25,264 nt of DNA from Planctomycetota bacterium (GTDB taxonomy: Bacteria; Planctomycetota; Phycisphaerae; WQYP01). A model generated the notes under the pieces. It saw only the letters and a list, made by a program, of their open reading frames with translations. It had not been told where the DNA came from and did no database searches. The translations under genes were made by a program, and so were the position numbers. Shown here one piece after another: positions 17,217 through 25,249 of this stretch (its first letter is position 1; each line of letters opens with the position of its first letter). The stretch covers positions 1 to 25,264 of the forward strand of contig JAJZOA010000080.1 in NCBI GenBank assembly GCA_021852225.1, in the 5' to 3' direction.

Positions 17217-18338
17217 CTATTTCGCGGGCGCGGGTGCGGGCTGTGTGGCTACCGTTCCGCCGGCATTTTTTTCTTCATCCTGCATCAGCCTCTGCTGTTC
17301 CTGATACGCTTCCTGAATCTGGGACCATTCGCGATCCAGCGTCGGATTGTCAATTTTGACCTTGGCGGCCAGCATAAGGCGGGCTAGCTCGCGGCGACCC
17401 CACTGGAGTTCCAGCGTGCGGGTCAGATCCGCCTTCAGCGCGTCGTGCACTTTGGACAGCGGAATCTTGCTGGCGGGAATTTTCTTGACCAGCCACAGCA
17501 AATGATACGCATTGCCCAGCGGAATTGCCGGCGACAAATGCCCTTTGCGCAATTCACGAGCCGTACTTAGAAACAGCGATGGCAGCGTTGAATCTTTAAT
17601 CGGAATCAGTTCCAGGCCGCCCTTGACAGCGGTCTGTCGGTCCACGCTGTATTTGGCTGCAACCACGGCGGCGCTGATATGCTTATCCATAATCAGATGG
17701 CGCACGGTGGCCGCGTCCTCAAAATTCTTAACCACGATGTCCCGAACTTCAATTTTGGGGCCAAGCTTAACTTCATAAGCCAGCTTAATTTCCTTTTCCG
17801 TAACATGAACGTGCCCATGCGCCAGGGCCAGAATGTAGGCATTGCGTTCAAGATCCATTTTGAAGGTCAGTAGATTTTCGCCGCGCTGGGCGAGCAGTTT
17901 GGCCAGAACGGGCAGGCGTTCATTGACCGGAACATTGTCCGCGGCGAGCGAATTTATAGCGATATCCAACTGGTCCTGAACCTGCGCAGGCCCAACCATC
18001 AGACCGGCTTTGTCGCAGGCCTGTTTAAGGAGCGTCAATTGCATCCACTTCTGAAACAGCGGGACACCATTAAGCAGAATCAGCGAGTTAATGAATTTCT
18101 TTTCACTTAACCGTTCTCCGTTAATGACCGCCAGCGCGGGCTTTCCCTTGCTGACATAGGCCGGCGTGACCGAATAGGGCAAATTAAGCAGATTAGCTGG
18201 CGCAGCTGGCGCTGTGGCTGGAGCCGCATGACACACCGGATTGCGGCCCACCGTAGCTGAAACGACTGCCGCTGCGGCCAGCAATAAGCGCGTGGGACGG
18301 GCGATGAATCGCGTGGAGAGTTGCGTATGATTGGCCAT
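17217..18338 (-). CDS. SurA/PpiC-type peptidyl-prolyl isomerase, exported
   Basis: The 373-aa protein has a signal peptide (basic N-terminus, hydrophobic 18-30, cleavage near CHA-AP at 38). A SurA-N-like helical region follows (about 65-180, starting ALAVINGERLSEKKFINSL). A parvulin-type rotamase domain spans about 197-288: IEVRDIVVK, AAKYSVDRQTAVKGGLELIPI, then LRKGHLSPAI and AYHLLWLVKK. Such proteins assist folding of secreted and outer-membrane proteins in the periplasm. The C-terminus is a Gln/Glu-rich helix and an Ala-Pro tail. I chose the ATG at 18338 because AAGGA lies 9 nt upstream and the signal peptide begins there; an upstream in-frame GTG-type extension to 18368 is less likely. 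A periplasmic chaperone fits an organism that makes the autotransporter seen at the left end. Confidence 0.85.
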   Translation of the reverse strand: MANHTQLSTRFIARPTRLLLAAAAVVSATVGRNPVCHAAPATAPAAPANLLNLPYSVTPAYVSKGKPALAVINGERLSEKKFINSLILLNGVPLFQKWMQLTLLKQACDKAGLMVGPAQVQDQLDIAINSLAADNVPVNERLPVLAKLLAQRGENLLTFKMDLERNAYILALAHGHVHVTEKEIKLAYEVKLGPKIEVRDIVVKNFEDAATVRHLIMDKHISAAVVAAKYSVDRQTAVKGGLELIPIKDSTLPSLFLSTARELRKGHLSPAIPLGNAYHLLWLVKKIPASKIPLSKVHDALKADLTRTLELQWGRRELARLMLAAKVKIDNPTLDREWSQIQEAYQEQQRLMQDEEKNAGGTVATQPAPAPAK

Positions 18339-18432
18339 AAATGACTTTCCTTTATGCACGGGCGACACATTTTCCGCGAATCGGCGTCGCCAAAGCGAGC
18401 CGCCTGACGGGCGGTCGGAATCCTATCCGGGT

Positions 18433-18445
18433 CCGAAAACTTCGG
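18433..18445. repeat. Short hairpin upstream of the PPIase gene
   Basis: CCGAA and TTCGG are exact arms around AAC, about 95 bp upstream of the PPIase start and in the divergent region between the PPIase and PQQ-propeller genes. It might be an operator or a leader hairpin; no family of regulator is suggested. Confidence 0.2.
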
Positions 18446-18493
18446 TTATGATACCCGCTGATGGAAAAGTCTTCCATGGCGCGGATGCCATTG

Positions 18494-18527
18494 TTGACCC
18501 TGCCGCTAACAACCGTAAGATAGCGGC
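18494..18527 (+). promoter_or_regulatory. Candidate promoter with overlapping inverted repeat
   Basis: TTGACC (18494-18499) and TAAGAT (18516-18521) are 16 bp apart, upstream of the PQQ-propeller gene. A perfect 7-bp inverted repeat, GCCGCTA at 18502-18508 and TAGCGGC at 18521-18527, overlaps the spacer and -10 element. A repressor on this repeat would block the promoter. This is an inference from position only. Confidence 0.35.
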
Positions 18528-18625
18528 GTATCATGAAGGGTGCGAGCAAGGGTGCGTTGGCCCGCACGGATGCCGGCCAGAAACGTTCGGTCGTATACAT
18601 ACGTTCATGCTGCGAGGAGTGTTCA

Positions 18626-19774
18626 ATGAAGCGTTCCAATGCCAGAAGTGTTATGCCACGGTGGTTTTCCGGGGTTGCGTGTATTGCCGTGGTGCTGCTG
18701 GCATCCGCGGTTTGTCGGGCGGCAACGGGTAAAGCCTATGCGGTGCCGCTTCTTTCGCGGGCCACCTCCAGCGCGGCGAACCTGCAGTTGCGCTGGCAGA
18801 CGCCCATCGGACTCTCGTCATCCAATCGTGACCATGTCGTGAATCTCTGGCACGTCGGAGATATGGTGTATGTACTTACCAGCAAGAGCTACATCGTGGC
18901 CATTGACGCATCTAACGGCACAGTCCGCTGGACACGGCAGATTCATGGCATGAATGCGGCAATATCGCGACCGGTCGTTTCCGGCCCGCACCAGATTATT
19001 GTCCTTTCCAGCAGCGCGGCCCACTACCTTAATACGCGCACAGGCGCTACCCAAACCCAGGCCAAACTGCCTTTTCCACCCGGCACATATCCGGTGCTGA
19101 TACCGGGAAGCCGCCTGCTGATTGGTTCGCTGAACGAAGGGTTCAATGCCCTTTCCGCCGTTCCGCCTTTCTTTCCTGAATGGACGGAAGATTCGCCGGG
19201 CGACTCCTATATTTCCACGCCGGTGGTGGCGAGTTCCACGGTTATATTTGGTTCGCGGCTCGGCTATCTTTGGGGCCGTATTCCGACTGACGGAAATCAT
19301 GGCTGGAAGCGCACCCTGGAAGGCGGCATTCGTGCCCCGCTTACGGCCAATGATTCTCTGGCCTTTGTTCCCTGTCTGGATAATAATCTTTACGCCGTGG
19401 ACCCCCAATCCGGTGTTTCACCATGGGTACGGCATTTGCCTGGTATCTTGGCGCACCGTGCGGGAATCTCCGGAAAGAAGCTGCTTATCATCACCGGCGG
19501 AAAGGGCTTATTCAGCCTGAATTCCAGCAATGGAAAAATTCTGTGGGGCCCGGTACCGGGCGTTGCGCGCATTGTCGCGCGGAAGGGTGCCACAATTTAT
19601 GCGTCCACCGTTTCAGGTAATCTGAAGATGATCAACATTGGCTCCGGCCGGGTTACGGATAGTGCGGTATTAAACGGCGCAAAATTTTTCGCATACAACG
19701 CGACCACGCCGACAATTTTTGTTGCGTCTAAGTATGGTCGTGTCGCGGCAATTAAACCTCGACGGCAGTGGTAA
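18626..19774 (+). CDS. Exported PQQ-like beta-propeller protein
   Basis: The 382-aa protein has a signal peptide (MKRSNARS, hydrophobic 15-29, cleavage near CRA-AT). The body is built from tryptophan-docking style repeats as in PQQ-like quinoprotein propellers: VYVLTSKSYIVAIDASNG then TVRWTRQI, LYAVDPQSGVSPWVRHL, LFSLNSSNGKILWGPV, and a last blade IFVASKYGRVAAIKP. No PQQ- or calcium-binding residues can be assigned, so it may be a structural or BamB-like propeller rather than an enzyme. The ATG at 18626 has GGAG 8 nt upstream (in GAGGAGTG) and begins at the signal peptide; the frame runs 31 codons further upstream without signal features. It is divergent from the PPIase gene, 287 nt away, and both encode envelope proteins. 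Confidence 0.82.
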   Translation: MKRSNARSVMPRWFSGVACIAVVLLASAVCRAATGKAYAVPLLSRATSSAANLQLRWQTPIGLSSSNRDHVVNLWHVGDMVYVLTSKSYIVAIDASNGTVRWTRQIHGMNAAISRPVVSGPHQIIVLSSSAAHYLNTRTGATQTQAKLPFPPGTYPVLIPGSRLLIGSLNEGFNALSAVPPFFPEWTEDSPGDSYISTPVVASSTVIFGSRLGYLWGRIPTDGNHGWKRTLEGGIRAPLTANDSLAFVPCLDNNLYAVDPQSGVSPWVRHLPGILAHRAGISGKKLLIITGGKGLFSLNSSNGKILWGPVPGVARIVARKGATIYASTVSGNLKMINIGSGRVTDSAVLNGAKFFAYNATTPTIFVASKYGRVAAIKPRRQW

Positions 19775-19905
19775 CCCGCTCGACAACTGTGCGGCATCCC
19801 AACGGCTTGCCTGCAATACGTTGCCGTGTCGGAGTGATACCGCACAATTCATAAGCGCATCGCCCGGCAAATGTTTTGCGCTTCGACAATGCTGCCTGCC
19901 GTCAC

Positions 19906-19925
19906 TTGGCCAGAATTGCGGCCAA
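19906..19925. promoter_or_regulatory. Inverted repeat upstream of purH
   Basis: TTGGCC and GGCCAA form exact 6-bp arms around an 8-bp spacer, centred about 80 bp before the purH start. It could be an operator for purine-linked control, but it does not match the E. coli PurR box. A second small hairpin, CGGGA-CAT-TCCCG, lies at 19957-19969. Confidence 0.25.
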
Positions 19926-19997
19926 TCGCCGAATACTTGGCGCCTGTTCGACTTTCCGGGACATTCCCGCCTGTTACTTTAATAACGGATATTAACG

Positions 19998-21614
19998 ATG
20001 GATTCCCCCGACATTGTGCCTGTTCGCCGCGCCCTTTTAAGCCTTTCTGACAAATCTGGCCTGGTGGAGCTTGCGACCGCGCTGGTGCGGGAATTTAATG
20101 TGGAGCTTGTTTCAACGGGTGGTACCGCACGGGCGATTCAGGAGGCGGGTTTGCCCGTCCGCGATGTGGCGGATCTGACCGGCTTTCCGGAAATGATGGA
20201 TGGCCGGGTTAAAACCCTCCATCCGGCCGTGCATGGTGGACTTCTGGCGCTGCGCGACGCTCCGTCACATCAGCAGGCGATGCGGAACCATGGCATCTCA
20301 CCGATTGATCTGCTGGTGGTGAATTTGTATCCGTTTGAAAAAGTTACCGCCGATCCCGCGTGCCCGTTTGATCATGCGGTTGAAAATATTGATATTGGCG
20401 GTCCGGCAATGGTTCGATCCGCTTCCAAAAACCATCGCAGTGTGGCCGTCGTCACGGATCCGATTCAATATGAAAAATTGCTGAATATCATGCGTGCCCA
20501 CAAGGGGGGCACAACCCATGCGTTTCGCCTGGATCTGGCCATGTGGGCTTTCGGTCGCACGGCACAATATGACGCGGCGATTCATGCGTATATATCGCGG
20601 CATTATTTTGCATCCAAGAATCCGGAATCCGCCGAGCTTGCAGGCCTGACTCCGCAGTTAATCGCGGATTTAAGCCGCGTTCAGTTATTGCGCTATGGTG
20701 AAAACCCGCATCAGCGCGGAGCTTTCTACGCGGCATCGCGGCCGCCAGAAGGCGTTGCCGCCGCCAGACAATTGCATGGTAAGGAACTTTCCTGGATTAA
20801 CCTGCTGGACGCGGACGCCGCCCTGGGGCTGGTGCGCGAGTTCACCAGGCCGGCCGCGGCTGTTATTAAACATGCCAACCCCTGTGGCTGTGCCACCGCA
20901 GATTCCCCGGCGGAAGCATTTGATCTGGCTTACGCCGGCGATCCGATAGCGGCTTTCGGCGGCATTGTGGCTTTGAACCGGTCGGTGGATGTTCCGACCG
21001 CCCAAAGCATTGTTCAGGGCAAGCGATTTTTAGAGGTTCTGATTGCGCCCGATTTCCAGCCCGCGGCACTGGCCATGCTGCAAAGCCGCTGGGCGGATTG
21101 TCGGCTGCTTGCCACCGGACCGGCAAATGCGGTTCCTGCCCACAGGTTAGATTTCCGAAGTGTGGCGGGTGGGATGCTGGTGCAAGAGACGGATATGCGC
21201 GGATTCAATAAGGAAGCCTGTCGCGTGGTTTCCAAAGTTGCGCCAACAGATGCACAGTGGGCGGATATGGAATTTGTCTGGCTGGCCTGCAAGCACGTGA
21301 AAAGCAATGCCATAGCTCTGGCGGCGGGTGGGCAGTTGCTGGCCGCGGGTGCCGGACAGATGAGCCGTGTCACAAGCTGCCGTTTGGCGGTGGAATTGGC
21401 CCGTCAGAATGGCCATGCCGGGAAACTGCCGCAATCGGTTGCCGCATCAGACGCTTTTTTCCCATTTGCCGATGGCCCGCAACTGCTGATCAGCGCAGGT
21501 GTGCGGGCAATCATTCAACCGGGCGGTTCAAAGCGCGATCAGGAAACAATTGACCTGTGCGACCAGCATAAAGTGGCGCTGGTGCTTACCGGCGAACGTC
21601 ATTTCCGGCATTAA
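19998..21614 (+). CDS. purH: Bifunctional AICAR formyltransferase/IMP cyclohydrolase
   Basis: PurH does the last two steps of IMP synthesis: it formylates AICAR with 10-formyl-tetrahydrofolate, then cyclises FAICAR to IMP. The 538-aa length is standard. The N-terminal cyclohydrolase domain has ALLSLSDKSGL, VSTGGTARAI, and MMDGRVKTLHPAVHGG (67-81, with Lys72). The C-terminal transformylase domain has RYGENPHQRGAFY, KHANPCGCA with the catalytic Lys-His pair, IAAFGGIVALN, and CKHVKSNAIAL. All landmarks are present, so it should be active. The ATG has a modest upstream purine stretch (CGGAT). It is cytoplasmic, alone in its operon as far as visible, and unrelated in function to its neighbours. 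Confidence 0.97.
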   Translation: MDSPDIVPVRRALLSLSDKSGLVELATALVREFNVELVSTGGTARAIQEAGLPVRDVADLTGFPEMMDGRVKTLHPAVHGGLLALRDAPSHQQAMRNHGISPIDLLVVNLYPFEKVTADPACPFDHAVENIDIGGPAMVRSASKNHRSVAVVTDPIQYEKLLNIMRAHKGGTTHAFRLDLAMWAFGRTAQYDAAIHAYISRHYFASKNPESAELAGLTPQLIADLSRVQLLRYGENPHQRGAFYAASRPPEGVAAARQLHGKELSWINLLDADAALGLVREFTRPAAAVIKHANPCGCATADSPAEAFDLAYAGDPIAAFGGIVALNRSVDVPTAQSIVQGKRFLEVLIAPDFQPAALAMLQSRWADCRLLATGPANAVPAHRLDFRSVAGGMLVQETDMRGFNKEACRVVSKVAPTDAQWADMEFVWLACKHVKSNAIALAAGGQLLAAGAGQMSRVTSCRLAVELARQNGHAGKLPQSVAASDAFFPFADGPQLLISAGVRAIIQPGGSKRDQETIDLCDQHKVALVLTGERHFRH

Positions 21615-21630
21615 AGAGGCTGCCAGTCAA

Positions 21631-21651
21631 AAATTGCGGTTTGCCGAATTT
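21631..21651. terminator. Bidirectional terminator between convergent genes
   Basis: AAATT-G-CGG, a TTTG loop and CCG-AATTT form an 8-bp stem with one bulged G, 17 nt after the purH stop. On the plus strand CTTTCTG follows; on the minus strand the stem runs into TTTG to complete ATTTTTG. It sits where both the purH and propeller transcripts must end. Confidence 0.5.
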
Positions 21652-21670
21652 CTTTCTGTGGCTGAATCAG

Positions 21671-22891
21671 CTATTTTGCGGTCTTGCCAACCCATTTGAG
21701 ACGATACACGCACCCGTTGGAATCGGAACTGAACACAAGCGTTCCATCCGGAGCCTGGGCACAATCCACCGGCCGGGCCATGAAACTTTTATGGTCAGAA
21801 TGCATGGTGGATACGATTAATTTTGATCCATATGGTTTGCCCGTCCATTTATCAAATAGAACCATTTGCAGCCGATAGCCGACCAGCGGAATGCTGTCCC
21901 ATGAACCGTGACAGCAGATAATGGCATTTCCAGCCTGACCTGGAAAATAATTCCCCCGCAGAAAGCAGAAACTCACGGTAGACCAGTGGGCACCGAAATC
22001 CCACGCCGGTATCGTACACATGGCGGCCCATTTGGGCAGATTCGGATGGCCCGTTTTAAAATACTGCTTCACGTATTCATAGCGGGGCATGTCATTGCCG
22101 GTAATGAACGGCTGACCATAAAATGCGCCGCGCACATAATGGTTAAATTCGTCCGGTGGATTATTATTTGTAATCGCGTGCATCTGCCAGGTTTCCCCGA
22201 GCGGAATCCCGATCTGATCACTGCCTTCATCGCATCCCCAGAGTTGATCGGTTCCTGGCCGGAAAAGCAGCTTTTCGGTATTTCGCAGACCAGAACAGAA
22301 AAGCTTTCGACCGGTCCCATTCAGGTTGTATTCCCAGATTTTGCACCGGTCGGTCTTAATTTGATCAGAAAAATTCGCCGGGTCGCCGATGCTGGTATAA
22401 AAGTGTCCGTGCCGAATGCACAGGCTTCGCCACCAGTGGCCACCGCCATGGGGCAGGCCACCAAGCACTTTGACTATTTTTGTGGCCTTTCCCGGTTTGC
22501 CATCATCTTTTGCGCGGTAAATTCCGCCGCTGACGGTAAACCAGAGCCATCCTTTGCGATACACCATTCCCTGCACGGTTCGGTAGCCTGAAATAAATGT
22601 ATCGCGCTTTTGAAAAAGACCATGTATATCTGGATCGCGCAACGCGACAATTTTGCCGATTGCCGGCTCGCTCACAAACAGCGTTCCGTGCGGACCAAAA
22701 CAGAGAAAGCGAGCGTTTCGCAACCCCTTGGCGGCTAACGTCACCCTGTAACCAGGCCGCACATGAAAGGGGGGCACACCGGCACCAACCGTGCCGGCCG
22801 CGGCGGCGTGACCGATTTGTGGCAGACAAAGTATTATCAATGATATAGCCAATACAAATGCTGCCGTGCGGGCGGGGATTAAACGTTTCAT
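21671..22891 (-). CDS. Exported sorbosone-dehydrogenase-like beta-propeller
   Basis: The 406-aa protein begins MKRLIPARTAAFVLAISLII, a signal peptide with cleavage near GHA-AA (about 29). The rest resembles the L-sorbosone/PQQ-dependent glucose dehydrogenase propeller family: PGYRVTLAAKGLRNARFLCF, then GTLFVSEP, GMVYRKGWLWF, GGGHWWRSLCIRHGHFYTSIGD, GLRNTEKLLF, and a closing RPVDCAQAPDGTLVFSSD. The last block is the family's conserved end. These proteins oxidise sugars or are of unknown role; PQQ use is not certain here. The ATG at 22891 has AAAGGAAAAGAT just upstream and begins the signal peptide; the frame continues about 137 codons upstream but that part is Pro/Arg-rich with no homology. 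It is convergent with purH. Confidence 0.83.
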   Translation of the reverse strand: MKRLIPARTAAFVLAISLIILCLPQIGHAAAAGTVGAGVPPFHVRPGYRVTLAAKGLRNARFLCFGPHGTLFVSEPAIGKIVALRDPDIHGLFQKRDTFISGYRTVQGMVYRKGWLWFTVSGGIYRAKDDGKPGKATKIVKVLGGLPHGGGHWWRSLCIRHGHFYTSIGDPANFSDQIKTDRCKIWEYNLNGTGRKLFCSGLRNTEKLLFRPGTDQLWGCDEGSDQIGIPLGETWQMHAITNNNPPDEFNHYVRGAFYGQPFITGNDMPRYEYVKQYFKTGHPNLPKWAAMCTIPAWDFGAHWSTVSFCFLRGNYFPGQAGNAIICCHGSWDSIPLVGYRLQMVLFDKWTGKPYGSKLIVSTMHSDHKSFMARPVDCAQAPDGTLVFSSDSNGCVYRLKWVGKTAK

Positions 22892-23360
22892 ATCTTTTCC
22901 TTTGGACAGGTGCAAAACGCTACTGATTGGTGCGCAATATAAAACGGTCACGCGGCCTGTGCAAGGGTAGCCTGATAATGTGCGGGCTTGCGGGGGCGCC
23001 GCTGTGGCCATTGGTGCAGGGCGCGGTTCTTCCGGATTTGGCGAACCGGCGTGTTCGTACGTAACCGTTATAAAGGTGAACGTGGTCGATAGTGGCGGCG
23101 GGCGCAAATGCGGGCCCCCAGACTCAGGGAAACCACGACGCCGTCTCTCTGGGATACGATTTCGATGCATCATCAGCATCGTTGCGCAATTATTTGGGTA
23201 TACACGCTTGGCGGTTCGGTGTGGTAGCGACGAATGCGCCGCACCAATGCATCCCCTGCGGCAGTGCGGTAGCTCCCCAGTCGAATCATGTCCAACTACC
23301 ACCGCTCGGCCCTAATTTGAACCGACAGCCGTTTAATATTACCATTCCGAGGAGGTTGTA
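22892..23360. other. Intergenic region with no recognised gene
   Basis: These 469 bases contain the promoter side of the propeller gene and of the small membrane-protein gene. Plus-strand frames exist, for example 23092-23361 with a GTG start, but they match nothing and lack ribosome-binding sites. The last bases form a strong GAGGAGG for the gene at 23361. No other structure is evident. Confidence 0.4.
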
Positions 23361-23699
23361 ATGAAGAATAATAGTTACACCACAAGGTTTTCGATTTTCA
23401 TGACGGCGTTCTGGGTTGCGGCGGCAGTGCAGGTTTGCGTTTTCACGGTCACTTCGATCCTTCCAGCGACAGCCCAGAGGAGCGTGACGCAGGTATTCGA
23501 TCTGGCTTATGGGCCTGTCATTTCATATTCGCATTCACTGCTTCCGCCGTCGACGGAGTTTTTGGGGGATTTCGGCGTGGGGATCGCGTTTATTGCATTA
23601 TGGGGGCTTGTCTATGCGGCGATTGCAGGTTGTATCGCGGTCGGGTGCTCGTTGGTTTTGCGCAGTTTTGCACGGCGGGGAAGCGGGCGAAGTGAATGA
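23361..23699 (+). CDS. Small two-helix membrane protein, orphan
   Basis: I do not recognise this 112-aa protein. It starts with a very strong ribosome-binding site, GAGGAGG 7 nt before the ATG, which supports a real gene. It has two long hydrophobic segments: about residues 10-34 (FSIFMTAFWVAAAVQVCVF) and about 70-100 (GVGIAFIALWGLVYAAIAGC). They are joined by a loop with FDLAYGPVISYSHSLLPPSTEF, and the tail is basic (RSFARRGSGRSE). A small integral membrane protein is likely. It is isolated between the propeller gene and the insertion sequence, whose left end lies 72 bp beyond the stop, so it may be native flank or part of a disrupted longer locus. Confidence 0.65.
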   Translation: MKNNSYTTRFSIFMTAFWVAAAVQVCVFTVTSILPATAQRSVTQVFDLAYGPVISYSHSLLPPSTEFLGDFGVGIAFIALWGLVYAAIAGCIAVGCSLVLRSFARRGSGRSE

Positions 23700-23771
23700 A
23701 GGAGAGGAAAGACTGGTCGTTGAATTTTAATTTGAAGCGAGGGAGGGCGAAACGGGGACGTAGCTTAATGC

Positions 23772-23786
23772 CACTAAGTTAAGCCA
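23772..23786 (+). repeat. Left terminal inverted repeat of the insertion sequence
   Basis: CACTAAGTTAAGCCA matches the reverse complement of the right end exactly over 15 bp. The transposase TAA stop (23779-23781 on the minus strand) lies inside it, so the coding end and the transposon end are fused. Confidence 0.93.
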
Positions 23787-25158
23787 AATCGCCATATTTT
23801 TCAAAGAGTTGTGCTTTGAGTACGGCCCGTGGTTTGGTCATATAGGGGAACTGCTTTTTGGGGCGTTTGAGTACACGCGGTTCCAATCGGCCGGAACGTA
23901 TAGGGTTGACGATTAAGGGCGGACAATGATGCAGATCACCATGGCGTATCCATGCGAGGGTATCAGCAAAGCTCAGACGATTGACGTTGACACCCTGCCG
24001 TCGCGCCGCCTGCAACATGATGATGCGGATAAGGTTGTATACCAATAGAAATATCAGCCTTTCCTTACGCACCCCATCAAGGGTCTTGCACTTGAGTACA
24101 TCCATGCGCAGTGTGATTTTCAGGTGGCGAATGTTCGTTTCTATCATCCATCGTGAGAGCCGTAGTTCAATGAGTTCGTCAGCAGGATAAGCATGCGGAT
24201 CCAAGAGCGTTGTGACAATACACACGGTAATGGGGCGATAGCCCTCACGTTTGACGGTGCGGCGAATCTCTCGCAAGGTGATGGTGTCGGGAAGTTTGGC
24301 CCATGTCCCATCATCAATCCAAGCCGGCTTTTGCGACGGTTTGAAATGCACAACCAATTGATCGTCGTGGCCTAATTTTCTGAGGATGGCGGAGTGCGGC
24401 TTTCCCTTGTTCCGGGCGGCCTTCCTCTCCCGTGCGCGCGGGCTTTTAAGCCGGGGCACAAACTCGGCCGCGCGGCGATGGTGCATGGGCATTATCGCGT
24501 GCAATTTGGCTTCGGTAATCAGCGCTAAATGCCCCCATCCCGCGAAAGCTATATCCGCTAAAGCAATATCACCAGCTTCCATGTGCCGATGCATGGGCGG
24601 GGTCAGGGCCATGTCCGACGTTACCATGGGGGCATCAATGCAATCCACCAGTAGGCCGCTGCGATGATCCATCATCATCAAAAGATGGGAAGTGGGGAAG
24701 CCCAAGCCTGCACGACATCCCGAAGGAACTCCATAGTGTTTCCGCAACTGCGGCGTGTCAGGCATGGAATCGCTGGAACCATCAAGTACAAAGAGGCGAT
24801 GTCCACGCCAGCGATATCCATCGTCCCCACCGATGTCATCGGTGGAATTTAAGGCATTTCTCGCCTGGTCAATGATTCCGCGATGCACACGTTGAATCAG
24901 TTCCAACGGCAGGCGCTGTCGAGCTTGACACCAGGCGGAATCGGTGAATTCTATTCCGGCCAGATGTCGCACTGCGGTACATGCCACATTGCCATGGGCG
25001 ACCTGTTGGACAAAAAGTTTGAGCGTATTTCCCGGCGAGAGCGTCGTGTGACGAAAGGGAAGGTTTTCATCCAACGCCAGTTGATTGATGCGTTCGGGTA
25101 TGAGATGATGATCCAAGCCAGTGCGAACATTGGATAAAGCGAGTGCGAACGTAGCCAT
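23779..25158 (-). CDS. IS4-family DDE transposase
   Basis: The 459-aa enzyme cuts and joins the element's ends. The catalytic triad is visible as Asp126 (FVLDGSS), Asp202 (DIALADIAF) and Glu340 (RWMIETN). The IS4 YREK signature reads R333-R336-E340-K347, so the usual Tyr is Arg. Nearby blocks SMPDTPQLRKHYG (131-143) and GFPTSHLLMMMD (153-164) are typical of IS4 transposases of this subgroup. The second Asp is followed by Ile where many relatives have Arg. I chose the ATG at 25158 because AGGAGG lies 6 nt upstream; an ATG 4 nt earlier is out of frame, and the longer frame to a TTG at 25227 would start inside the -35 region. No frameshift or internal stop is present, so it is probably active. 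Confidence 0.93.
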   Translation of the reverse strand: MATFALALSNVRTGLDHHLIPERINQLALDENLPFRHTTLSPGNTLKLFVQQVAHGNVACTAVRHLAGIEFTDSAWCQARQRLPLELIQRVHRGIIDQARNALNSTDDIGGDDGYRWRGHRLFVLDGSSDSMPDTPQLRKHYGVPSGCRAGLGFPTSHLLMMMDHRSGLLVDCIDAPMVTSDMALTPPMHRHMEAGDIALADIAFAGWGHLALITEAKLHAIMPMHHRRAAEFVPRLKSPRARERKAARNKGKPHSAILRKLGHDDQLVVHFKPSQKPAWIDDGTWAKLPDTITLREIRRTVKREGYRPITVCIVTTLLDPHAYPADELIELRLSRWMIETNIRHLKITLRMDVLKCKTLDGVRKERLIFLLVYNLIRIIMLQAARRQGVNVNRLSFADTLAWIRHGDLHHCPPLIVNPIRSGRLEPRVLKRPKKQFPYMTKPRAVLKAQLFEKYGDLA

Positions 25159-25162
25159 CCAT

Positions 25163-25214
25163 GGCCTCCTGTAAAATAAGGGTGCATTCAACAACACCAT
25201 TATTACAGGAGGCC
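25163..25214 (-). promoter_or_regulatory. Hairpin sequestering the transposase ribosome-binding site
   Basis: On the minus strand GGCCTCCTGTAA (25214-25203) and TTACAGGAGGCC (25174-25163) are exact 12-bp complements separated by 28 nt. The second arm holds the AGGAGG of the transposase. A transcript entering from outside the element would contain both arms and hide the ribosome-binding site. A transcript starting at the predicted internal promoter near 25192 would lack the first arm and be translated. Confidence 0.75.
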
Positions 25215-25227
25215 TGCTTTCGCGCAA
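25199..25227 (-). promoter_or_regulatory. Candidate transposase promoter
   Basis: On the minus strand TTGCGC (25227-25222) and AATAAT (25204-25199) are 17 bp apart. The -10 matches consensus at 5 of 6 positions and the -35 at 3 of 6, so a weak promoter is expected, as is usual for transposases. The start would fall near 25192, within the hairpin loop and about 34 nt before the ATG. Confidence 0.45.
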
Positions 25228-25249
25228 GTCATTGATCTATATATTCTTA

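Noticed and set aside
22892..23302. N-terminal extension of the sorbosone-dehydrogenase-like gene
   Set aside because: The extension is Pro/Arg-rich and unlike the family; a signal peptide and a good ribosome-binding site start at 22891.
23092..23361. An 89-codon frame ending at the start of the small membrane protein
   Set aside because: It has a GTG start without a ribosome-binding site and no recognisable similarity.
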